DNA from: Thioalkalivibrio nitratireducens DSM 14787
GTDB lineage: Bacteria > Pseudomonadota > Gammaproteobacteria > Ectothiorhodospirales > Ectothiorhodospiraceae
Length of the DNA stretch: 64,000 bases
Reading direction: 5' to 3'
NCBI RefSeq assembly: GCF_000321415.2
Contig: NC_019902.2
Location: forward strand, 3,224,001-3,288,000
Part shown: positions 1-13,842 of the stretch, piece after piece
Layout: each line of letters starts with the position of its first letter
Numbering within the stretch: the stretch's first letter is position 1
Notes under the pieces: model-generated
Told to the model about the DNA's origin: nothing
Databases searched by the model: none
Seen by the model: the letters and a program-made list of their open reading frames with translations, nothing else
Translations under genes and position numbers: made by a program

Positions 1-957
1 GTAGCGGTAGCGCGGGAAGGTCGCCCGCAGCCACAGGAACAGGAACAGGAAGAAGGCGGTCTTCAGCAGGAACCAGTGGATCCCGGAATCAAGGAACCAG
101 CCGATCACCGGCCAGGCGAACGCGCTGTCCGGAACGATTCCCTGCAGCGGCGACAACCAGCCCCCGAAGAACAGCAGCGCGGCCAGCGCCGAAATCAGGA
201 TCATGTTCGCGTATTCGGCCAGGAAGAAGACCGCAAAGGCCATGCCCGAGTACTCGACGTGGAACCCGGCGACGATCTCGGATTCGCCCTCGGCCACGTC
301 GAACGGCGCGCGGTTGGTCTCGGCGACGCCGGAGATGAAGTACACCAGGAACAGCGGCAGCAGCGGCAGCAGGAACCAGTGATACACGCTCCCTTCCTGC
401 GCGCGCACGATCTCGCCGACGTTCAGGCTTCCAGCCGCCATGATCACGCCGACCAGCGCGAAGCCCATTGCGATCTCGTAGGCGACGATCTGCGCCGCCG
501 ACCGCATCGCGCCGAGCAGTGCGTACTTCGAGTTCGACGCCCAGCCCGCGATGAGCACTCCGTAGACCCCGAGCGAGGTCAGCGCCAGCAGGTACAGCAG
601 GCCGGCGTTCACGTCGGCCAGTACCATGCCGTCGTCGAACGGTACCACCGCCCAGGCGGCGAGCGCGGGGAACAGCGCGAGTGTCGGCGCAATCAGGAAC
701 AGGAAGCGGTTCGCGTTGGTCGGGACGATCACTTCCTTGGTCAGCAGCTTCACCGCGTCGGCGATGGGCTGCAGCCAGCCGCGCGGCCCGACCCGGTTCG
801 GTCCGATCCGGACCTGTATGTAGCCGATGACCTTGCGTTCGGCATAGGTCGTATAGGCCACCGCCAGCATCAGGGGCGCCACGATCAGCGTGATCTTGAA
901 CAGGATCTGCATCACCACCGGCAGCGCCTGAAAGCTTTCCATGAGCCAGTCGATCAT
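1..957 (-). CDS. nuoH: NADH-quinone oxidoreductase subunit H (partial)
   Basis: Membrane subunit of respiratory complex I that forms the quinone chamber and links the hydrophilic arm to the proton-pumping arm. The reading frame runs from an ATG at 957 to the window edge without a stop, giving the first 319 residues; the family is about 330-350 residues, so only the C-terminus is missing. Residues 39-60 hold the conserved [10 protein letters not shown] and [11 protein letters not shown] segments, and [20 protein letters not shown] follows at about 213-232. At least six hydrophobic helices are visible. It starts 13 bases after the nuoG stop and is the last visible gene of the nuo operon; nuoI to nuoN are expected beyond position 1. 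Confidence 0.97.
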   Translation of the reverse strand, partial: MIDWLMESFQALPVVMQILFKITLIVAPLMLAVAYTTYAERKVIGYIQVRIGPNRVGPRGWLQPIADAVKLLTKEVIVPTNANRFLFLIAPTLALFPALAAWAVVPFDDGMVLADVNAGLLYLLALTSLGVYGVLIAGWASNSKYALLGAMRSAAQIVAYEIAMGFALVGVIMAAGSLNVGEIVRAQEGSVYHWFLLPLLPLFLVYFISGVAETNRAPFDVAEGESEIVAGFHVEYSGMAFAVFFLAEYANMILISALAALLFFGGWLSPLQGIVPDSAFAWPVIGWFLDSGIHWFLLKTAFFLFLFLWLRATFPRYRY

Positions 958-970
958 GTGTCGTCCCTTG

Positions 971-3352
971 TCAGGCCCGGGCCAGGGTAACCGGGGTTCC
1001 GGGTACATCGAGATCGGCGAGCGCGGCGCTGCCGGCCACGGTCACCGCGACTCCGACCGGAACCGTCTCGTCGTGCACCAGCGTGAGTTCCGCGTCGCGC
1101 CGCCCCTGGCGCAGGCGCACCCGGGTTCCGTCGGCATGGGAGCCGGCCGATTGCGGATGGATGCGCACCGTATCCGCGCGCCGGCCCTCTGGCAATACTT
1201 GCAACGGCGCCGCCCGGCGCACCAGCGGGTCGCAGGAATAGAGCCCCTGCACCTGCATCCGCACCAACGCCGAAGCCGTGTCGGGTATTTCGACCTGCGC
1301 AAGTCGCAGGTCGACCTGCGTGCTGAACGCCGCCTCGGGCAGTTGCGCCTTCATCTCGTCGCGCACCGCACGCGAATCCAGGTAGCCCACCCCGCGCACG
1401 TCCAGGAGGTTGCCGAGCACCCGCCAGACCTTCCAGCCGGGGCGGGCCTCGGCGGGCGCGGTCGCGACTGCCCGGAAACTCTGCCAGCGCCCTTCCGCGT
1501 TGACCAGGGTGCCGGAGGTCTCGAACGCGGTCGCCACCGGCAGCAGCACGTCGGCAATCTCCTCCAGTACGGGGTTCGCGAAGGCGGTCAGCGCCACAAC
1601 CAGACGTGCCTCGCGCAGCGCACGCAGTGCCGGCACCGGGTCCGCGAAATCGCAGTCCGGATCGATACCGGCCAACACGAACGCATCCCGGCCCTGTGCC
1701 AGCATGTTCCGCACGTCGGACCCGGACAGTCCGGTGGCCGCGCCACCGACCGAGCGCGTGGGCACGCAACCCGCGAGCCAGGCCCCGGCGGCGTTGGCGC
1801 CGGGCGCGAGGTAGCCCAGACGCGCACCGGTTTGCCGGGCGATCCAGCCGGCAAGCGCGCGCAGCGTCGAGAAAGCCGGGCTGGCGATCGCGTCGGCACC
1901 GAGCAGCACGTGCGACTGATGCCCTTCGGACAGCGCGGTCGCGATGCGCCGCTGCGCCTCGAGCGTGGCCTCGTCCTCGGTGAAGGCGGCGGCGACCACG
2001 TCGGAGAGGAGCTTCGGCAGCTTCTTGCCGTTTTCGGCGAGGCGCGCCGCGACCCCGGCCAGCCCGAGCACCTGGCTGCGCACATCACCCAGCAGCTGGG
2101 CATCGGTCGGGTAGGTCAGGTCGAGCCAATGCGTGTGCACCGCGCTGATCCGGGCGCCCTTCAGGCCGGCCTTGCGCAAGCGGTGGGCGAGCATCGGAGC
2201 CTCGCGCCGCGGATTACAGCCGACCAGCAGTACCGCGTCCGCACGGTCCAGATCCTCGATGGCACTGCCGAGCCAGGGGAACAGCGGGGCCGCGGCTTCA
2301 TCGCGGAAATCCAGCTGGCCCAGGCGATGGTCGATGTCGCCGACGCCGAGACCGCGCAGTACCTTCTGCGCCAGGTAGAACTCCTCGAGGGTAAGCGACG
2401 GCGACAGCAAGGCCCCGGTACGCGCCGGGTCGGCCATGCGCAGGCCGTCGGCGGCCTTGGCCAGCGCCTCTTCCCAGCTCGCGTCCTGCCATTCGCCGTC
2501 GACCTTGATCCGCGGCCGGGTCAGGCGATCCCCTGCGGAGAGGCCGGCGTAGCTGAAGCGATCCCGATCCGAAATCCAGGTCTCGTTCACCGCCTCGTTC
2601 TCGCGTGGCACGACGCGCATCACGCGCCCGTTATACGTGTGCACGAACACGTTGGAGCCGACCCCGTCGTGCGCTGCCACCGACGGTGCCTCGCGGTATT
2701 CCCAGGCCCGCGCCCGATAGCGCGACGGCTTCGCGGTCAGCGCTCCCACCGGGCACAGATCGATCACGTTGCCCGAAAGCTCATGGCTGACGGTGTGCTC
2801 GACGTACGTCCCGATGCGGACGTACTCCCCGCGCCCGGTCGCTCCCAGCTCGCGCACGCCGGCGATCTCCTCGGCGAAACGCACGCAGCGGGTACAGTGG
2901 ATGCACCGGGTCATCTCGGTCTCGATCAGCGGCCCGATGTCGCGGTCGTTCACGACGCGCTTCGCCTCGGCATAGCGCGACACGCTCTCGCCGTAGCCCA
3001 TCGCGACGTCCTGCAACTCGCACTCGCCACCCTGATCGCAGATCGGACAGTCCAATGGATGGTTGATCAGCAGGAATTCCATCGTGCCCTTCTGCGCCGC
3101 CAGCGCCAGCGGGGAACGCGTGTGGACCTTCATCCCCTCCATCACCGGGGTCGCACACGCGGGCAGCGGCTTCGGCGCCTTTTCCACTTCGACCAGGCAC
3201 ATACGGCAGTTTGCGGCCACCGACAGCTTCTTGTGGTAGCAGAACCGCGGGACGTGGATGTTCGCGTCATCGGCGACATCGATCAGCATCGTGCCCTTCG
3301 GCGCCTGCAGCGTCTGTCCGTCGATCTCGAAGGTGACCAGATCCTGGCTCAT
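971..3352 (-). CDS. nuoG: NADH-quinone oxidoreductase subunit G
   Basis: The large iron-sulfur subunit of the complex I peripheral arm. Starting at the ATG at 3352 ([10 protein letters not shown]) gives 793 residues; the open frame extends further upstream but overlaps nuoF. Cluster ligands are all present: Cys38, 49, 52 and 66 for the [2Fe-2S] centre N1b, His98-Cys102-Cys105-Cys111 for N5, and Cys150-Cys153-Cys156 with Cys200 for N4. The rest is a molybdopterin-oxidoreductase-like domain that in this family carries no molybdenum cofactor. No fourth Cys motif for an N7 cluster is evident after residue 220. It lies 23 bases downstream of nuoF in the same operon. Confidence 0.97.
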   Translation of the reverse strand: MSQDLVTFEIDGQTLQAPKGTMLIDVADDANIHVPRFCYHKKLSVAANCRMCLVEVEKAPKPLPACATPVMEGMKVHTRSPLALAAQKGTMEFLLINHPLDCPICDQGGECELQDVAMGYGESVSRYAEAKRVVNDRDIGPLIETEMTRCIHCTRCVRFAEEIAGVRELGATGRGEYVRIGTYVEHTVSHELSGNVIDLCPVGALTAKPSRYRARAWEYREAPSVAAHDGVGSNVFVHTYNGRVMRVVPRENEAVNETWISDRDRFSYAGLSAGDRLTRPRIKVDGEWQDASWEEALAKAADGLRMADPARTGALLSPSLTLEEFYLAQKVLRGLGVGDIDHRLGQLDFRDEAAAPLFPWLGSAIEDLDRADAVLLVGCNPRREAPMLAHRLRKAGLKGARISAVHTHWLDLTYPTDAQLLGDVRSQVLGLAGVAARLAENGKKLPKLLSDVVAAAFTEDEATLEAQRRIATALSEGHQSHVLLGADAIASPAFSTLRALAGWIARQTGARLGYLAPGANAAGAWLAGCVPTRSVGGAATGLSGSDVRNMLAQGRDAFVLAGIDPDCDFADPVPALRALREARLVVALTAFANPVLEEIADVLLPVATAFETSGTLVNAEGRWQSFRAVATAPAEARPGWKVWRVLGNLLDVRGVGYLDSRAVRDEMKAQLPEAAFSTQVDLRLAQVEIPDTASALVRMQVQGLYSCDPLVRRAAPLQVLPEGRRADTVRIHPQSAGSHADGTRVRLRQGRRDAELTLVHDETVPVGVAVTVAGSAALADLDVPGTPVTLARA

Positions 3353-3375
3353 AGGGGTTTCCTGCACCGGGGCAA

Positions 3376-4656
<1,281 letters not shown>

Positions 4657-4659
4657 AAT

Positions 4660-5163
4660 TCAGGACTCCAGCTTGGCGAGGATTTCGTCCACGCGCTCGG
4701 GCGTCAGGTTCTCGTAGTAGACATGGTCTACCTGCATCATCGGGGCGCCGCAGCAGGCGGCCAGGCATTCCTCCTCCCGCTTCAGGTAGAACTTCCCGTC
4801 GGGGGTCGACTCGCCAAGCCGGATCCCGAGCTTTCGTTGCAGATGTTCGATGATGGCATCGGAACCACGGAGCATGCAGGAGACGTTGCTGCAGACCGCG
4901 ATGGTGTGCCGGCCGACCGGTTCGAGTTCGAACATCGAGTAGAACGTTGCGGCCTCGTACACATCCATCGCCGGGATGCGCAAATATTCCGCGACCGCAT
5001 CCATGAGCTCGGTGCTCAGGTAACCGTGCTCGTGTTGGGCCGCGCGCAGCGCGCCGAGCAGCGCCGAGCGGCGCTGGTTATCCGGGTAACGCGCCAGCCA
5101 GTGGTCGATCTCCGCGCGCAGGTGCTCGCTGAGCATCGGCGCGTTCTGCTCCTTCGCCGCCAT
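4660..5163 (-). CDS. nuoE: NADH-quinone oxidoreductase subunit E
   Basis: The 24-kDa-type thioredoxin-fold subunit of complex I, 167 residues from the ATG at 5163. Cys91-x4-Cys96 and Cys132-x3-Cys136 bind the [2Fe-2S] centre N1a. The open frame extends to 6081 but that part is antisense-frame shadow inside nuoD; the chosen ATG overlaps the nuoD stop by one base (TGATG), the usual coupling signal in this operon. The N-terminal region MSEHLRAEID-like helices and YLRIPAMDVYEAATFYSMF are typical of the family. Confidence 0.96.
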   Translation of the reverse strand: MAAKEQNAPMLSEHLRAEIDHWLARYPDNQRRSALLGALRAAQHEHGYLSTELMDAVAEYLRIPAMDVYEAATFYSMFELEPVGRHTIAVCSNVSCMLRGSDAIIEHLQRKLGIRLGESTPDGKFYLKREEECLAACCGAPMMQVDHVYYENLTPERVDEILAKLES

Positions 5164-6416
5164 CAGCGGTCCACCTCCCCGAAGACGATATCCTGCGTAC
5201 CGATGATCGCAACCACGTCCGCCAGCATGTGCCCGCGCGCCATCTCGTCCAGCGCGGACAGATGGACAAAGCCCGGGGCGCGGACCTTCAGCCGGTAGGG
5301 CTTGTTCGCGCCGTCGGAGACCAGGTAGACGCCGAACTCGCCCTTCGGATGCTCGACCGCGGCATAGGCCTCGCCTTCCGGCAGGCAGAAACCCTCGGTG
5401 AACAGCTTGAAGTGATGGATCAGCGCCTCCATGTCGGCCTTCATCTCCTCGCGCCGCGGCGGAGCGATCTTGTAGTTCTCCAGCAGTACCGGGCCGGGAT
5501 TCGCCCGCAGCCAGTCGATGCACTGGCGGATGATCCGGTTCGACTGGCGCATCTCCTCGATCCGGACCAGGTAGCGGTCGTAGCAATCGCCGTTCACGCC
5601 GACCGGGATGTCGAAATCCAGACGGTCGTAGACCTCGTAGGGCTGTTTGCGGCGCAGATCCCACTCGACGCCGGAGCCGCGCAGCATCGGCCCGGTCAGG
5701 CCCAGCTGCTTCGCGCGCCCGGGGCTCACCACGCCGATCCCCACCGTGCGCTGTTTCCAGATCCGGTTGTCGGTCAACAGCGTCTCGTATTCGTCGACGC
5801 AGCCGGGGAAACGCTCGGTGAACGACTCGATGAAGTCCAGCATCGAGCCCTGGCGGTTCGCATTCAGCGCGTCGACCTCGGCCTGCGTCTTCCAGCGCGA
5901 CGGCTGATATTTCGGCATCGCGTCGGGCAGGTCGCGGGCGACACCGCCCGGTCGGTAGTAGGTCGCGTGCATCCGGGCACCGCTGACTGCCTCGTAACAA
6001 TCCATCAGATCCTCGCGCTCGCGGAACGCGTACAGGAAGACCGTCATGGCGCCGATGTCGAGCGCATGAGCACCGAGCCACAGCAGGTGGTTCAGGATCC
6101 GCGTGATCTCGTCGAACATCACGCGGATGTACTGGGCGCGCAGCGGCGGCTCGATCTCGAGAAGCTTCTCCATCGCCAGCACGTAGCCGTGCTCGTTGCT
6201 CATCATCGACACGTAGTCGAGCCGATCCATGTAACCGATCGACTGGTTATACGGCTTGCTCTCGGCAAGTTTCTCGGTACCGCGATGCAGCAACCCGATG
6301 TGCGGATCTGCGCGCTGGACCACCTCGCCGTCCATCTCCAGCACCAGGCGCAGCACGCCGTGCGCCGAAGGATGCTGGGGACCGAAGTTCAGGGTAAAGT
6401 TGCGGATCTCAGGCAT
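5163..6416 (-). CDS. nuoD: NADH-quinone oxidoreductase subunit D
   Basis: The 49-kDa subunit, 417 residues, which with NuoB forms the quinone-reduction site. It begins [20 protein letters not shown], the invariant start of the family in which the His residues contact quinone. [14 protein letters not shown] and the C-terminal [12 protein letters not shown] are also characteristic. It is a separate gene here, not fused to nuoC as in Escherichia coli. It overlaps the end of nuoC by eight bases and touches nuoE. Confidence 0.97.
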   Translation of the reverse strand: MPEIRNFTLNFGPQHPSAHGVLRLVLEMDGEVVQRADPHIGLLHRGTEKLAESKPYNQSIGYMDRLDYVSMMSNEHGYVLAMEKLLEIEPPLRAQYIRVMFDEITRILNHLLWLGAHALDIGAMTVFLYAFREREDLMDCYEAVSGARMHATYYRPGGVARDLPDAMPKYQPSRWKTQAEVDALNANRQGSMLDFIESFTERFPGCVDEYETLLTDNRIWKQRTVGIGVVSPGRAKQLGLTGPMLRGSGVEWDLRRKQPYEVYDRLDFDIPVGVNGDCYDRYLVRIEEMRQSNRIIRQCIDWLRANPGPVLLENYKIAPPRREEMKADMEALIHHFKLFTEGFCLPEGEAYAAVEHPKGEFGVYLVSDGANKPYRLKVRAPGFVHLSALDEMARGHMLADVVAIIGTQDIVFGEVDR

Positions 6417-7131
6417 TGCGTTCGTCTCCCGCCTGCTCGTCCCCCGCGTAGCGGTGGTCGTCGCGGATCACCTTGGGCACGAGCACCCGCGGCTCGATGG
6501 TCACCGGCTGGTAGATCACCCGCTGTTGTTCGGGGTCATAGCGCATCTCCACGTGACCGATCAGCGGGAAGTCCTTGCGGAACGGGTGGCCGACGAAACC
6601 GTAGTCGGTCAGGATCCGGCGCAGGTCCGGGTGGCCCGCGAACAGGATCCCGAACAGGTCGAAGGCCTCGCGTTCGAACCAGTTGGCCGACGCCCAGACC
6701 CCGGTGACCGACTCGATCCCGGGAAAGTCGTCGTCCGGCAGGAAGGCGCGGACGCGCAGCCGCCGGTTATGCGCGATCGACAGCAGGTGCATCACCACCG
6801 CGAAGCGCGGGCCTTCCCGATCCGCGTCATCCGCGGCCTCGTCGAACGTGAACCGCCCCGAGGTCGCCGGCGACACCCCACGCGAGAAGCCCTGGCGGGA
6901 GGCGGCCTGGGTCGCCCATTCGGTACGCCCGTATTCGAGGTAGTCGACACCACAGAGGTCCACGAGCATGTCGAATGCGAGGTCCGGGTGATCGCGCAGA
7001 CGCTCTGCCACCGTCTTCCACTGGTCGGCGGGGATCTCGATCGTCACCTCGCCATGATCGACGTGCACCGCCTGCAGTTGCGGCTCGAACTCCGCCCGCA
7101 GGATATCGATCCAGTGCTTGCTTTCGGACAT
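6409..7131 (-). CDS. nuoC: NADH-quinone oxidoreductase subunit C
   Basis: The 30-kDa subunit of complex I, a structural partner of NuoD. The ATG at 7131 ([11 protein letters not shown]) gives 240 residues; the upstream extension of the open frame lies inside nuoB. The family signature [23 protein letters not shown] and the following [19 protein letters not shown] are present. It has a stretch at about residues 90-125 ([10 protein letters not shown] to [11 protein letters not shown]) that looks like a lineage-specific loop. It starts 16 bases after nuoB and overlaps nuoD by eight bases. Confidence 0.96.
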   Translation of the reverse strand: MSESKHWIDILRAEFEPQLQAVHVDHGEVTIEIPADQWKTVAERLRDHPDLAFDMLVDLCGVDYLEYGRTEWATQAASRQGFSRGVSPATSGRFTFDEAADDADREGPRFAVVMHLLSIAHNRRLRVRAFLPDDDFPGIESVTGVWASANWFEREAFDLFGILFAGHPDLRRILTDYGFVGHPFRKDFPLIGHVEMRYDPEQQRVIYQPVTIEPRVLVPKVIRDDHRYAGDEQAGDERNA

Positions 7132-7147
7132 CGTCTTCCCCTGCGGA

Positions 7148-7624
7148 TCAGCGGGCAATGGTATTGGTGCGGCGGATCTTGTTCTGCAGCTGGATGATCC
7201 CGTACAGCAGCGCCTCCGCAGTCGGCGGACAGCCGGGGACATAGACATCGACCGGCACGATGCGGTCGCAACCGCGCACAACCGCGTAGGAATAGTGGTA
7301 GTAGCCACCGCCGTTCGCGCAGGAGCCCATAGAGATCACCCAGCGCGGTTCGGCCATCTGGTCGTAGACCTTACGTAGTGCCGGAGCCATCTTGTTCACC
7401 AGCGTGCCGGCCACAATCATCACGTCCGACTGCCGGGGACTCGGCCGGAACACGATGCCGAAACGGTCAAGATCGTACCGGGCGGCACCGGCGTGCATCA
7501 TCTCGACCGCGCAGCACGCCAGCCCGAAGGTCATCGGCCAGAGCGACCCGGTACGCGCCCAGTTGATCAGCTTGTCGGCCGAGGTGGTGACGAAACCTTT
7601 CTCGAGAACGCCTTCTATTCCCAT
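7148..7624 (-). CDS. nuoB: NADH-quinone oxidoreductase subunit B
   Basis: The PSST subunit that carries the terminal [4Fe-4S] cluster N2 and donates electrons to quinone. The ATG at 7624 gives 158 residues. Cys37-Cys38 (GLACCAVEM), Cys102 and Cys132 are the four ligands, including the unusual adjacent-cysteine pair. [21 protein letters not shown] is typical. The start lies inside the last codons of nuoA, so the genes overlap by ten bases, consistent with coupled translation. Confidence 0.97.
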   Translation of the reverse strand: MGIEGVLEKGFVTTSADKLINWARTGSLWPMTFGLACCAVEMMHAGAARYDLDRFGIVFRPSPRQSDVMIVAGTLVNKMAPALRKVYDQMAEPRWVISMGSCANGGGYYHYSYAVVRGCDRIVPVDVYVPGCPPTAEALLYGIIQLQNKIRRTNTIAR

Positions 7625-7971
7625 TCCAGGGCCCCCTTCTTCCACTCGTAGATGAAGCCGATCACCAGGATCACCAGGAACAGCGCCATCGCCAGCAGAC
7701 CGAACAGCCCGATGTCGCCGAGTGCCACTGCCCAGGGGAAGAGAAACGCAATCTCCAGATCGAAGATGATGAACAGGATCGCGACCAGGTAGAAGCGCAC
7801 GTCGAACTTCAGCCGCGAGTCCTCGAAAGCCTCGAAGCCGCATTCGTACGGGGAATCCTTCGCCGCGTCCGGCTTACGCGGACCGATCGCCATGCCCAGG
7901 GCGAGCGGCACCAGACCTGCCACGGCCCCAACCACGAGGAAGATCAGTATCGGCAGGTAGCCTTCCAGCAT
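7615..7971 (-). CDS. nuoA: NADH-quinone oxidoreductase subunit A
   Basis: Small membrane subunit of complex I, 118 residues, with three hydrophobic helices (about residues 6-26, 62-82 and 88-110). The loop [25 protein letters not shown] contains the conserved cysteine that switches between the active and deactive states in the family. It is the first gene of the nuo operon, about 140 bases downstream of a good sigma-70 promoter at 8111-8140. Confidence 0.96.
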   Translation of the reverse strand: MLEGYLPILIFLVVGAVAGLVPLALGMAIGPRKPDAAKDSPYECGFEAFEDSRLKFDVRFYLVAILFIIFDLEIAFLFPWAVALGDIGLFGLLAMALFLVILVIGFIYEWKKGALEWE

Positions 7972-8110
7972 TCTCTTCTCCCGAACGCAGCCCGGGGGCA
8001 GGTTCTTCTGTGCGGGCGCGGATCGGACGCGTCGCGCGAGGCGTATGTGCTGGGTGAGATCCGGTGCGTCCGGCGCCCTGTAGGGGCGCGGCCGCTCCCA
8101 CCGGGCTGGC

Positions 8111-8140
8111 AGTCTAGGGGAAGCCCGGAAACGGTGTCAA
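8111..8140 (-). promoter_or_regulatory. sigma-70 promoter of the nuo operon
   Basis: On the minus strand TTGACA (8135-8140) is followed after 18 bases by TAGACT (8111-8116), a consensus -35 box and a good -10 box. It lies upstream of nuoA and downstream of tRNA-Leu, in the AT-richer part of the intergenic region. It predicts a leader of about 130 nucleotides before nuoA. No transcript data are available, so function is inferred from the match. Confidence 0.6.
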
Positions 8141-8229
8141 GTGACCAATAACACCTTAAGGTATTGATATTAAAGCCTTAGAAGAACCGGACCCGCCTGC
8201 CCTGGCCGACCGACTCCGGTACTCATGAT

Positions 8230-8314
8230 TGGTGCAGATGGTGGGACTCGAACCCACACGGCTTGCGCCACTACCCCCTCAAGATAGCGTGTCTACCAAT
8301 TCCACCACATCTGC
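8230..8314 (-). tRNA. leuU: tRNA-Leu (anticodon GAG)
   Basis: An 85-nucleotide class II tRNA folds on the minus strand. The acceptor arms are GCAGATG and CATCTGC, followed by an encoded ACCA end. The D region GGTGGAATTGGTAGACAC and the T arm GTGGGTTCGAGTCCCAC are clear, and a long variable arm (GTGGCGCAAGCCGT) is present. The anticodon stem CTATC/GGTAG closes the loop TTGAGGG, giving GAG. It sits 58 bases after secG, the same secG-leuU order as in E. coli, and is probably processed from the secG transcript. Confidence 0.97.
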
Positions 8315-8372
8315 GTGCGCTGTATCGAGCGTCGATCGGGATGCCCCGTGGTGCCGCCACCCGCTACCGGGC

Positions 8373-8723
8373 CTAGTCGGGGATGTCGCTCGGGCGGCCC
8401 GGGACCGGGTCCAGCGGCAGCGATTCGTCAAGCACCTCTTCCTGCGCCGCCTGCTCCCGCATCTGCTCGATCAGGCTGCGCGTCTCGGGCTCCGAAGCCG
8501 CAAGGTAGGCGAGCGACAGGCTGTTCACGAAGAATACCACTGCCAGGATTGCGGTGGAACGGCTGAGGAAATTGGCCGACCCCCGCGCCCCGAATACTGT
8601 CGCCGAGGCGCCGCTGCCGAACGCCGCACCGGCGTCCGCCCCCTTGCCGTGCTGCATCAGCACCAGCGCGATCAGCGCCACTGCCACCAGCACCTGCACC
8701 ACCAGAAGAATGCCGTAGATCAT
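8373..8723 (-). CDS. secG: Preprotein translocase subunit SecG
   Basis: Small integral-membrane partner of SecYE, 116 residues from the ATG at 8723. Two hydrophobic helices (about 3-22 and 52-72) flank the conserved cytoplasmic loop [19 protein letters not shown], the hallmark of SecG. The C-terminal tail is acidic and variable as usual. It follows tpiA by eight bases and precedes tRNA-Leu(GAG), conserved gammaproteobacterial synteny. The open frame extends upstream but overlaps tpiA completely. Confidence 0.95.
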   Translation of the reverse strand: MIYGILLVVQVLVAVALIALVLMQHGKGADAGAAFGSGASATVFGARGSANFLSRSTAILAVVFFVNSLSLAYLAASEPETRSLIEQMREQAAQEEVLDESLPLDPVPGRPSDIPD

Positions 8724-8731
8724 AGGGCTCC

Positions 8732-9496
8732 CTAGCCTCGCGCGGCGCCGGCCGCGTCGACGATCGCAACGAACGAGCGGGCGTCCAGCGAAGCGCCGCC
8801 GATCAAGCCGCCGTCGATATCCGGCAGCGCGAACAAGCCCGCCGCGTTGTCGGCCTTCACACTGCCACCGTACAGGATGCGCAGACCGGCAGCCACCGCG
8901 GAATCCCTTGCCGCGACCCGTGCGCGGATGAGCCCATGCACCTCTGCCGCCTGATCCGGCGTAGCCGTAAGCCCGGTACCGATGGCCCAGACCGGCTCGT
9001 AGGCCACCACGCTCCGCTCGAACGCGGCCACGCCGGCCAGATCCAGCACCGCGTCCAGCTGCTCGGCGACCACGGCATCGGTGCGCCCGGCCTCGCGGTC
9101 GGACAACTGCTCGCCGACACAGAGGATCGGTACCAGACCCGCGGCCTGCGCGGCAATGAACTTGCGCGCGACCCAGGCGCTGTCCTCGCCCTGCCGGGCC
9201 CGACGCTCGGAATGGCCGACGATCACGTACTCGCAGCCGACTTCCTTCAGCATGCTGGCCGCGATCTCGCCGGTGTAGGCACCCGCAGTCTCGTCGGAAC
9301 AGTCCTGGCCGCCCACCGCAATCGGGCCGCCGTGCAGCTGGTCCACCACGTCCGGCAGATACACCGCGGGCGGACACACCGCGACATCGACCCGATCGCC
9401 GCCTGGAATGGCCTGTTTCAGCGCAGACAGGAGCTCCCGGTTCGACGTCACCGACCCGTTCATCTTCCAGTTCCCTGCGACCAGAGCCTTGCGCAT
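8732..9496 (-). CDS. tpiA: Triosephosphate isomerase
   Basis: Interconverts dihydroxyacetone phosphate and glyceraldehyde 3-phosphate in glycolysis and gluconeogenesis. The 254-residue TIM barrel has the catalytic Lys11 (GNWKMN), electrophilic His95 (IVGHSERR) and base Glu167 ([11 protein letters not shown]), with the C-terminal phosphate-binding YGGSVK. It begins with ATG at 9496 and sits between glmM and secG, an arrangement common in gammaproteobacteria outside the enterics. Confidence 0.97.
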   Translation of the reverse strand: MRKALVAGNWKMNGSVTSNRELLSALKQAIPGGDRVDVAVCPPAVYLPDVVDQLHGGPIAVGGQDCSDETAGAYTGEIAASMLKEVGCEYVIVGHSERRARQGEDSAWVARKFIAAQAAGLVPILCVGEQLSDREAGRTDAVVAEQLDAVLDLAGVAAFERSVVAYEPVWAIGTGLTATPDQAAEVHGLIRARVAARDSAVAAGLRILYGGSVKADNAAGLFALPDIDGGLIGGASLDARSFVAIVDAAGAARG

Positions 9497-9535
9497 GCCA
9501 CCAACCTTGCTGAAGCGTGAATAAGCCGCGGAATG

Positions 9536-10906
9536 TTACCGGCCGGACGGACTCAAAGCAACCGGCCCCGTAGCGAGCGCTTCGCGAATGGCACTCGAAA
9601 TGCGCTCGGCGGCGGCGACGATCTGCCCGTTGTCCCGGCCCTCCACCATCACCCGCACCAGCGGTTCAGTGCCCGAGGGACGCAGCAGCACGCGGCCGTT
9701 CTGCGCCAGCTCCGCCAGCACCTCGTCCACCGCCGCGCGCACCGGTGGCGCTCCCAGCACCCCGGTGGCGGACCCTTCGACCGGCACGTTGACCAGCACC
9801 TGGGGCAGTTTCTGAACGACCCGGCGCAACTCGGACAGGGGCCGGCCGGTCCGGTGGATCAGGTGGGCGATGCGCAGCGCCGCCACGGTGCCGTCCCCGG
9901 TCGTGGTATGGCCCAGGCAGACGATGTGGCCGGAACCCTCGCCACCCAGCTGCCAGCCGTGGCGGCGCAGTTCCTCGAGCACGTAGCGGTCCCCCACCCG
10001 CGCGCGGACGAACGGAATACCCGCAGCACCCAGTGCCAGCTCCAGCCCCAGGTTGGACATCTGTGTCCCCACCACACCCCCATTGAAGCCGCCGTTCCCC
10101 GGATCCGTCAGCGCCAGGATTCCCAGGATCTCGTCCCCGTCGACGATCTCTCCCCGCTCGTCGGCGAGGATCACGCGATCGCCATCGCCATCCAGCGCGA
10201 TCCCGAGATCGGCACCGGCGGCGAGCACCTGCTGGCACAGTGCCTCCGGGTAGAGCGCGCCGCACTCGGCATTGATGTTGTAACCGTCGGGGCGGGTTCC
10301 GAGGGTATCGACGTCGGCGCCGAGTTCAGCGAACACCTGCGGGGTCACGTTGTAGGTCGCGCCATGCGCACAGTCGACCACGACCCGCAGTCCGCGCAAT
10401 TGCGAGCGCGCCGGAATCGCGCTCTTGCAGAACTCGATGTACCGGCCCGCCGCATCCTTGATGCGTTCCGCCTTGCCGAGGTTGCGCGAATCGAGCTCGC
10501 CCAGCGGGCGTTCCAGACGCTCCTCGATCGCCTGTTCCAACGCATCCGGCAACTTGTCACCCTCGGGTGTAAAGAACTTGAAGCCGTTGTCGTCGTACGG
10601 GTTGTGCGACGCGCTGATCACCACTCCCGCCGCGGCACGAAAGGTCCGCGTCAGGTACGCCACCGCGGGAGTCGGCATCGGGCCCAGCAACGCGATGTCG
10701 GTCCCGGCCGCCGACAGCCCCGCCTCGAGCGCGGACTCAAACATGTAGCCGGAGACGCGCGTGTCCTTGCCAATCAGCACGGGGCCGGAACTCTGCTGCC
10801 CCAGCACCTCCCCGACCGCATAACCCAGGCGCAGCGCAAAGTCCGGCGTCATCGGCCAGCGCCCGGTGCGACCGCGAATCCCGTCGGTCCCGAAGTATTT
10901 CCCCAT
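9536..10906 (-). CDS. glmM: Phosphoglucosamine mutase
   Basis: Converts glucosamine 6-phosphate to glucosamine 1-phosphate on the way to UDP-GlcNAc for peptidoglycan and lipopolysaccharide. The 456-residue protein begins [12 protein letters not shown]; the phosphorylated serine is Ser100 in ISASHNP. The metal-binding DGDGDR lies near residue 240 and the sugar-binding [15 protein letters not shown] near 415-430. It is about ten residues longer than usual at the C-terminus. Three bases separate it from folP, matching the conserved ftsH-folP-glmM order. Confidence 0.97.
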   Translation of the reverse strand: MGKYFGTDGIRGRTGRWPMTPDFALRLGYAVGEVLGQQSSGPVLIGKDTRVSGYMFESALEAGLSAAGTDIALLGPMPTPAVAYLTRTFRAAAGVVISASHNPYDDNGFKFFTPEGDKLPDALEQAIEERLERPLGELDSRNLGKAERIKDAAGRYIEFCKSAIPARSQLRGLRVVVDCAHGATYNVTPQVFAELGADVDTLGTRPDGYNINAECGALYPEALCQQVLAAGADLGIALDGDGDRVILADERGEIVDGDEILGILALTDPGNGGFNGGVVGTQMSNLGLELALGAAGIPFVRARVGDRYVLEELRRHGWQLGGEGSGHIVCLGHTTTGDGTVAALRIAHLIHRTGRPLSELRRVVQKLPQVLVNVPVEGSATGVLGAPPVRAAVDEVLAELAQNGRVLLRPSGTEPLVRVMVEGRDNGQIVAAAERISSAIREALATGPVALSPSGR

Positions 10907-10909
10907 ATG

Positions 10910-11779
10910 TCATCGCTCCCCTGTAGTCGGCCGGCCCATCGTCCGGCCCAGTGCCACCTGCACCGCGAGCGCGTCCGCGGTCGCCGCTACATCGTGCACC
11001 CTCACGATCTGGGCGCCGTATCCGGCTGCCAGCGCCGCGGCCACCGCGCTGCCCATGATTCGCCCCCCGACCGGGCGCCCCCCGAGAATAGCCCCGAGCA
11101 TCGACTTGCGCGAGACGCCCACGAGCACGGGATATCCCAGTGACATCAGTTCCGGAAGCCCGCGGAACAGCGCCACGTTGTGCTCCAGCGTCTTGCCGAA
11201 TCCGAACCCCGGATCGAGCACGATCCGGCTGGCCGGCACGCCGGTTCCGCGCAGCGTTGACGCCCGTTCCGCCAGGAACGCGCGCACCTCGCCCACGACG
11301 TCATGATAACGGGGCTCCCGCTGCATCGAGCGGGGCGTGCCCTGCATGTGCATCACGCAGATCGCTGCCCCGCTCTCCGCGGCCGCCGGCAACGCACCGG
11401 GCGCGCGCAGACCGTTCACGTCGTTGATCAGGCCAGCGCCGGCCGCGACCGCGGAACGCATCACCTCGGGCTTGCTGGTGTCGATCGACAGCGGCACGGC
11501 GAGCTCCGCACGCAGCGCGGTCAGTACCGGGATCACGCGCCGGAGTTCTTCCTCGACCGATACCGGCTCCGAACCGGGGCGGGTGGACTCGCCGCCGACG
11601 TCGATGATGTCCGCGCCGGCGTCGACCATCGCCCGCGCATGCGCCACCGCGGTCTCCGGCTCATGGAAACGGCCTCCGTCCGAGAACGAGTCCGGCGTCA
11701 CGTTCAGCACGCCCATGATCCGGGGGCGATCGAGACACAGCGGCCTTCCGGCACAGTCCAGGGTCAGCAGATCAGGCAT
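10910..11779 (-). CDS. folP: Dihydropteroate synthase
   Basis: Condenses 6-hydroxymethyl-dihydropterin pyrophosphate with p-aminobenzoate to make dihydropteroate in folate synthesis, the sulfonamide target. The ATG at 11779 gives 289 residues; the frame stays open upstream only as a shadow of ftsH. Both signatures are present: GVLNVTPDSFSDGG at about 23-36 and the loop GGESTRPGSEPVS after it, then DPGFGFGKTLEHN. An intrinsic terminator lies just 27 bases before its start, so expression depends on readthrough or an internal promoter. Confidence 0.97.
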   Translation of the reverse strand: MPDLLTLDCAGRPLCLDRPRIMGVLNVTPDSFSDGGRFHEPETAVAHARAMVDAGADIIDVGGESTRPGSEPVSVEEELRRVIPVLTALRAELAVPLSIDTSKPEVMRSAVAAGAGLINDVNGLRAPGALPAAAESGAAICVMHMQGTPRSMQREPRYHDVVGEVRAFLAERASTLRGTGVPASRIVLDPGFGFGKTLEHNVALFRGLPELMSLGYPVLVGVSRKSMLGAILGGRPVGGRIMGSAVAAALAAGYGAQIVRVHDVAATADALAVQVALGRTMGRPTTGER

Positions 11780-11805
11780 CGCCCGATGGTAATGGAACCG
11801 CAACC

Positions 11806-11839
11806 AAAAAGGACCACCCGGGTTGAACCCGGGTGGTCC
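11806..11839 (-). terminator. Intrinsic terminator after ftsH
   Basis: A perfect 12-bp GC-rich stem (GGACCACCCGGG with loop TTGAA and its complement, 11811-11839) is followed on the minus strand by TTTTT (11806-11810). It lies 20 bases beyond the ftsH stop and upstream of folP. It should end or attenuate the rlmE-ftsH transcript. Confidence 0.85.
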
Positions 11840-11859
11840 TGGTGCCCGCAGCGCACGCC

Positions 11860-13803
<1,944 letters not shown>

Positions 13804-13842
13804 AATGCCACCTCGAAATCGCTGAGTTCGCTGATGCGAACG

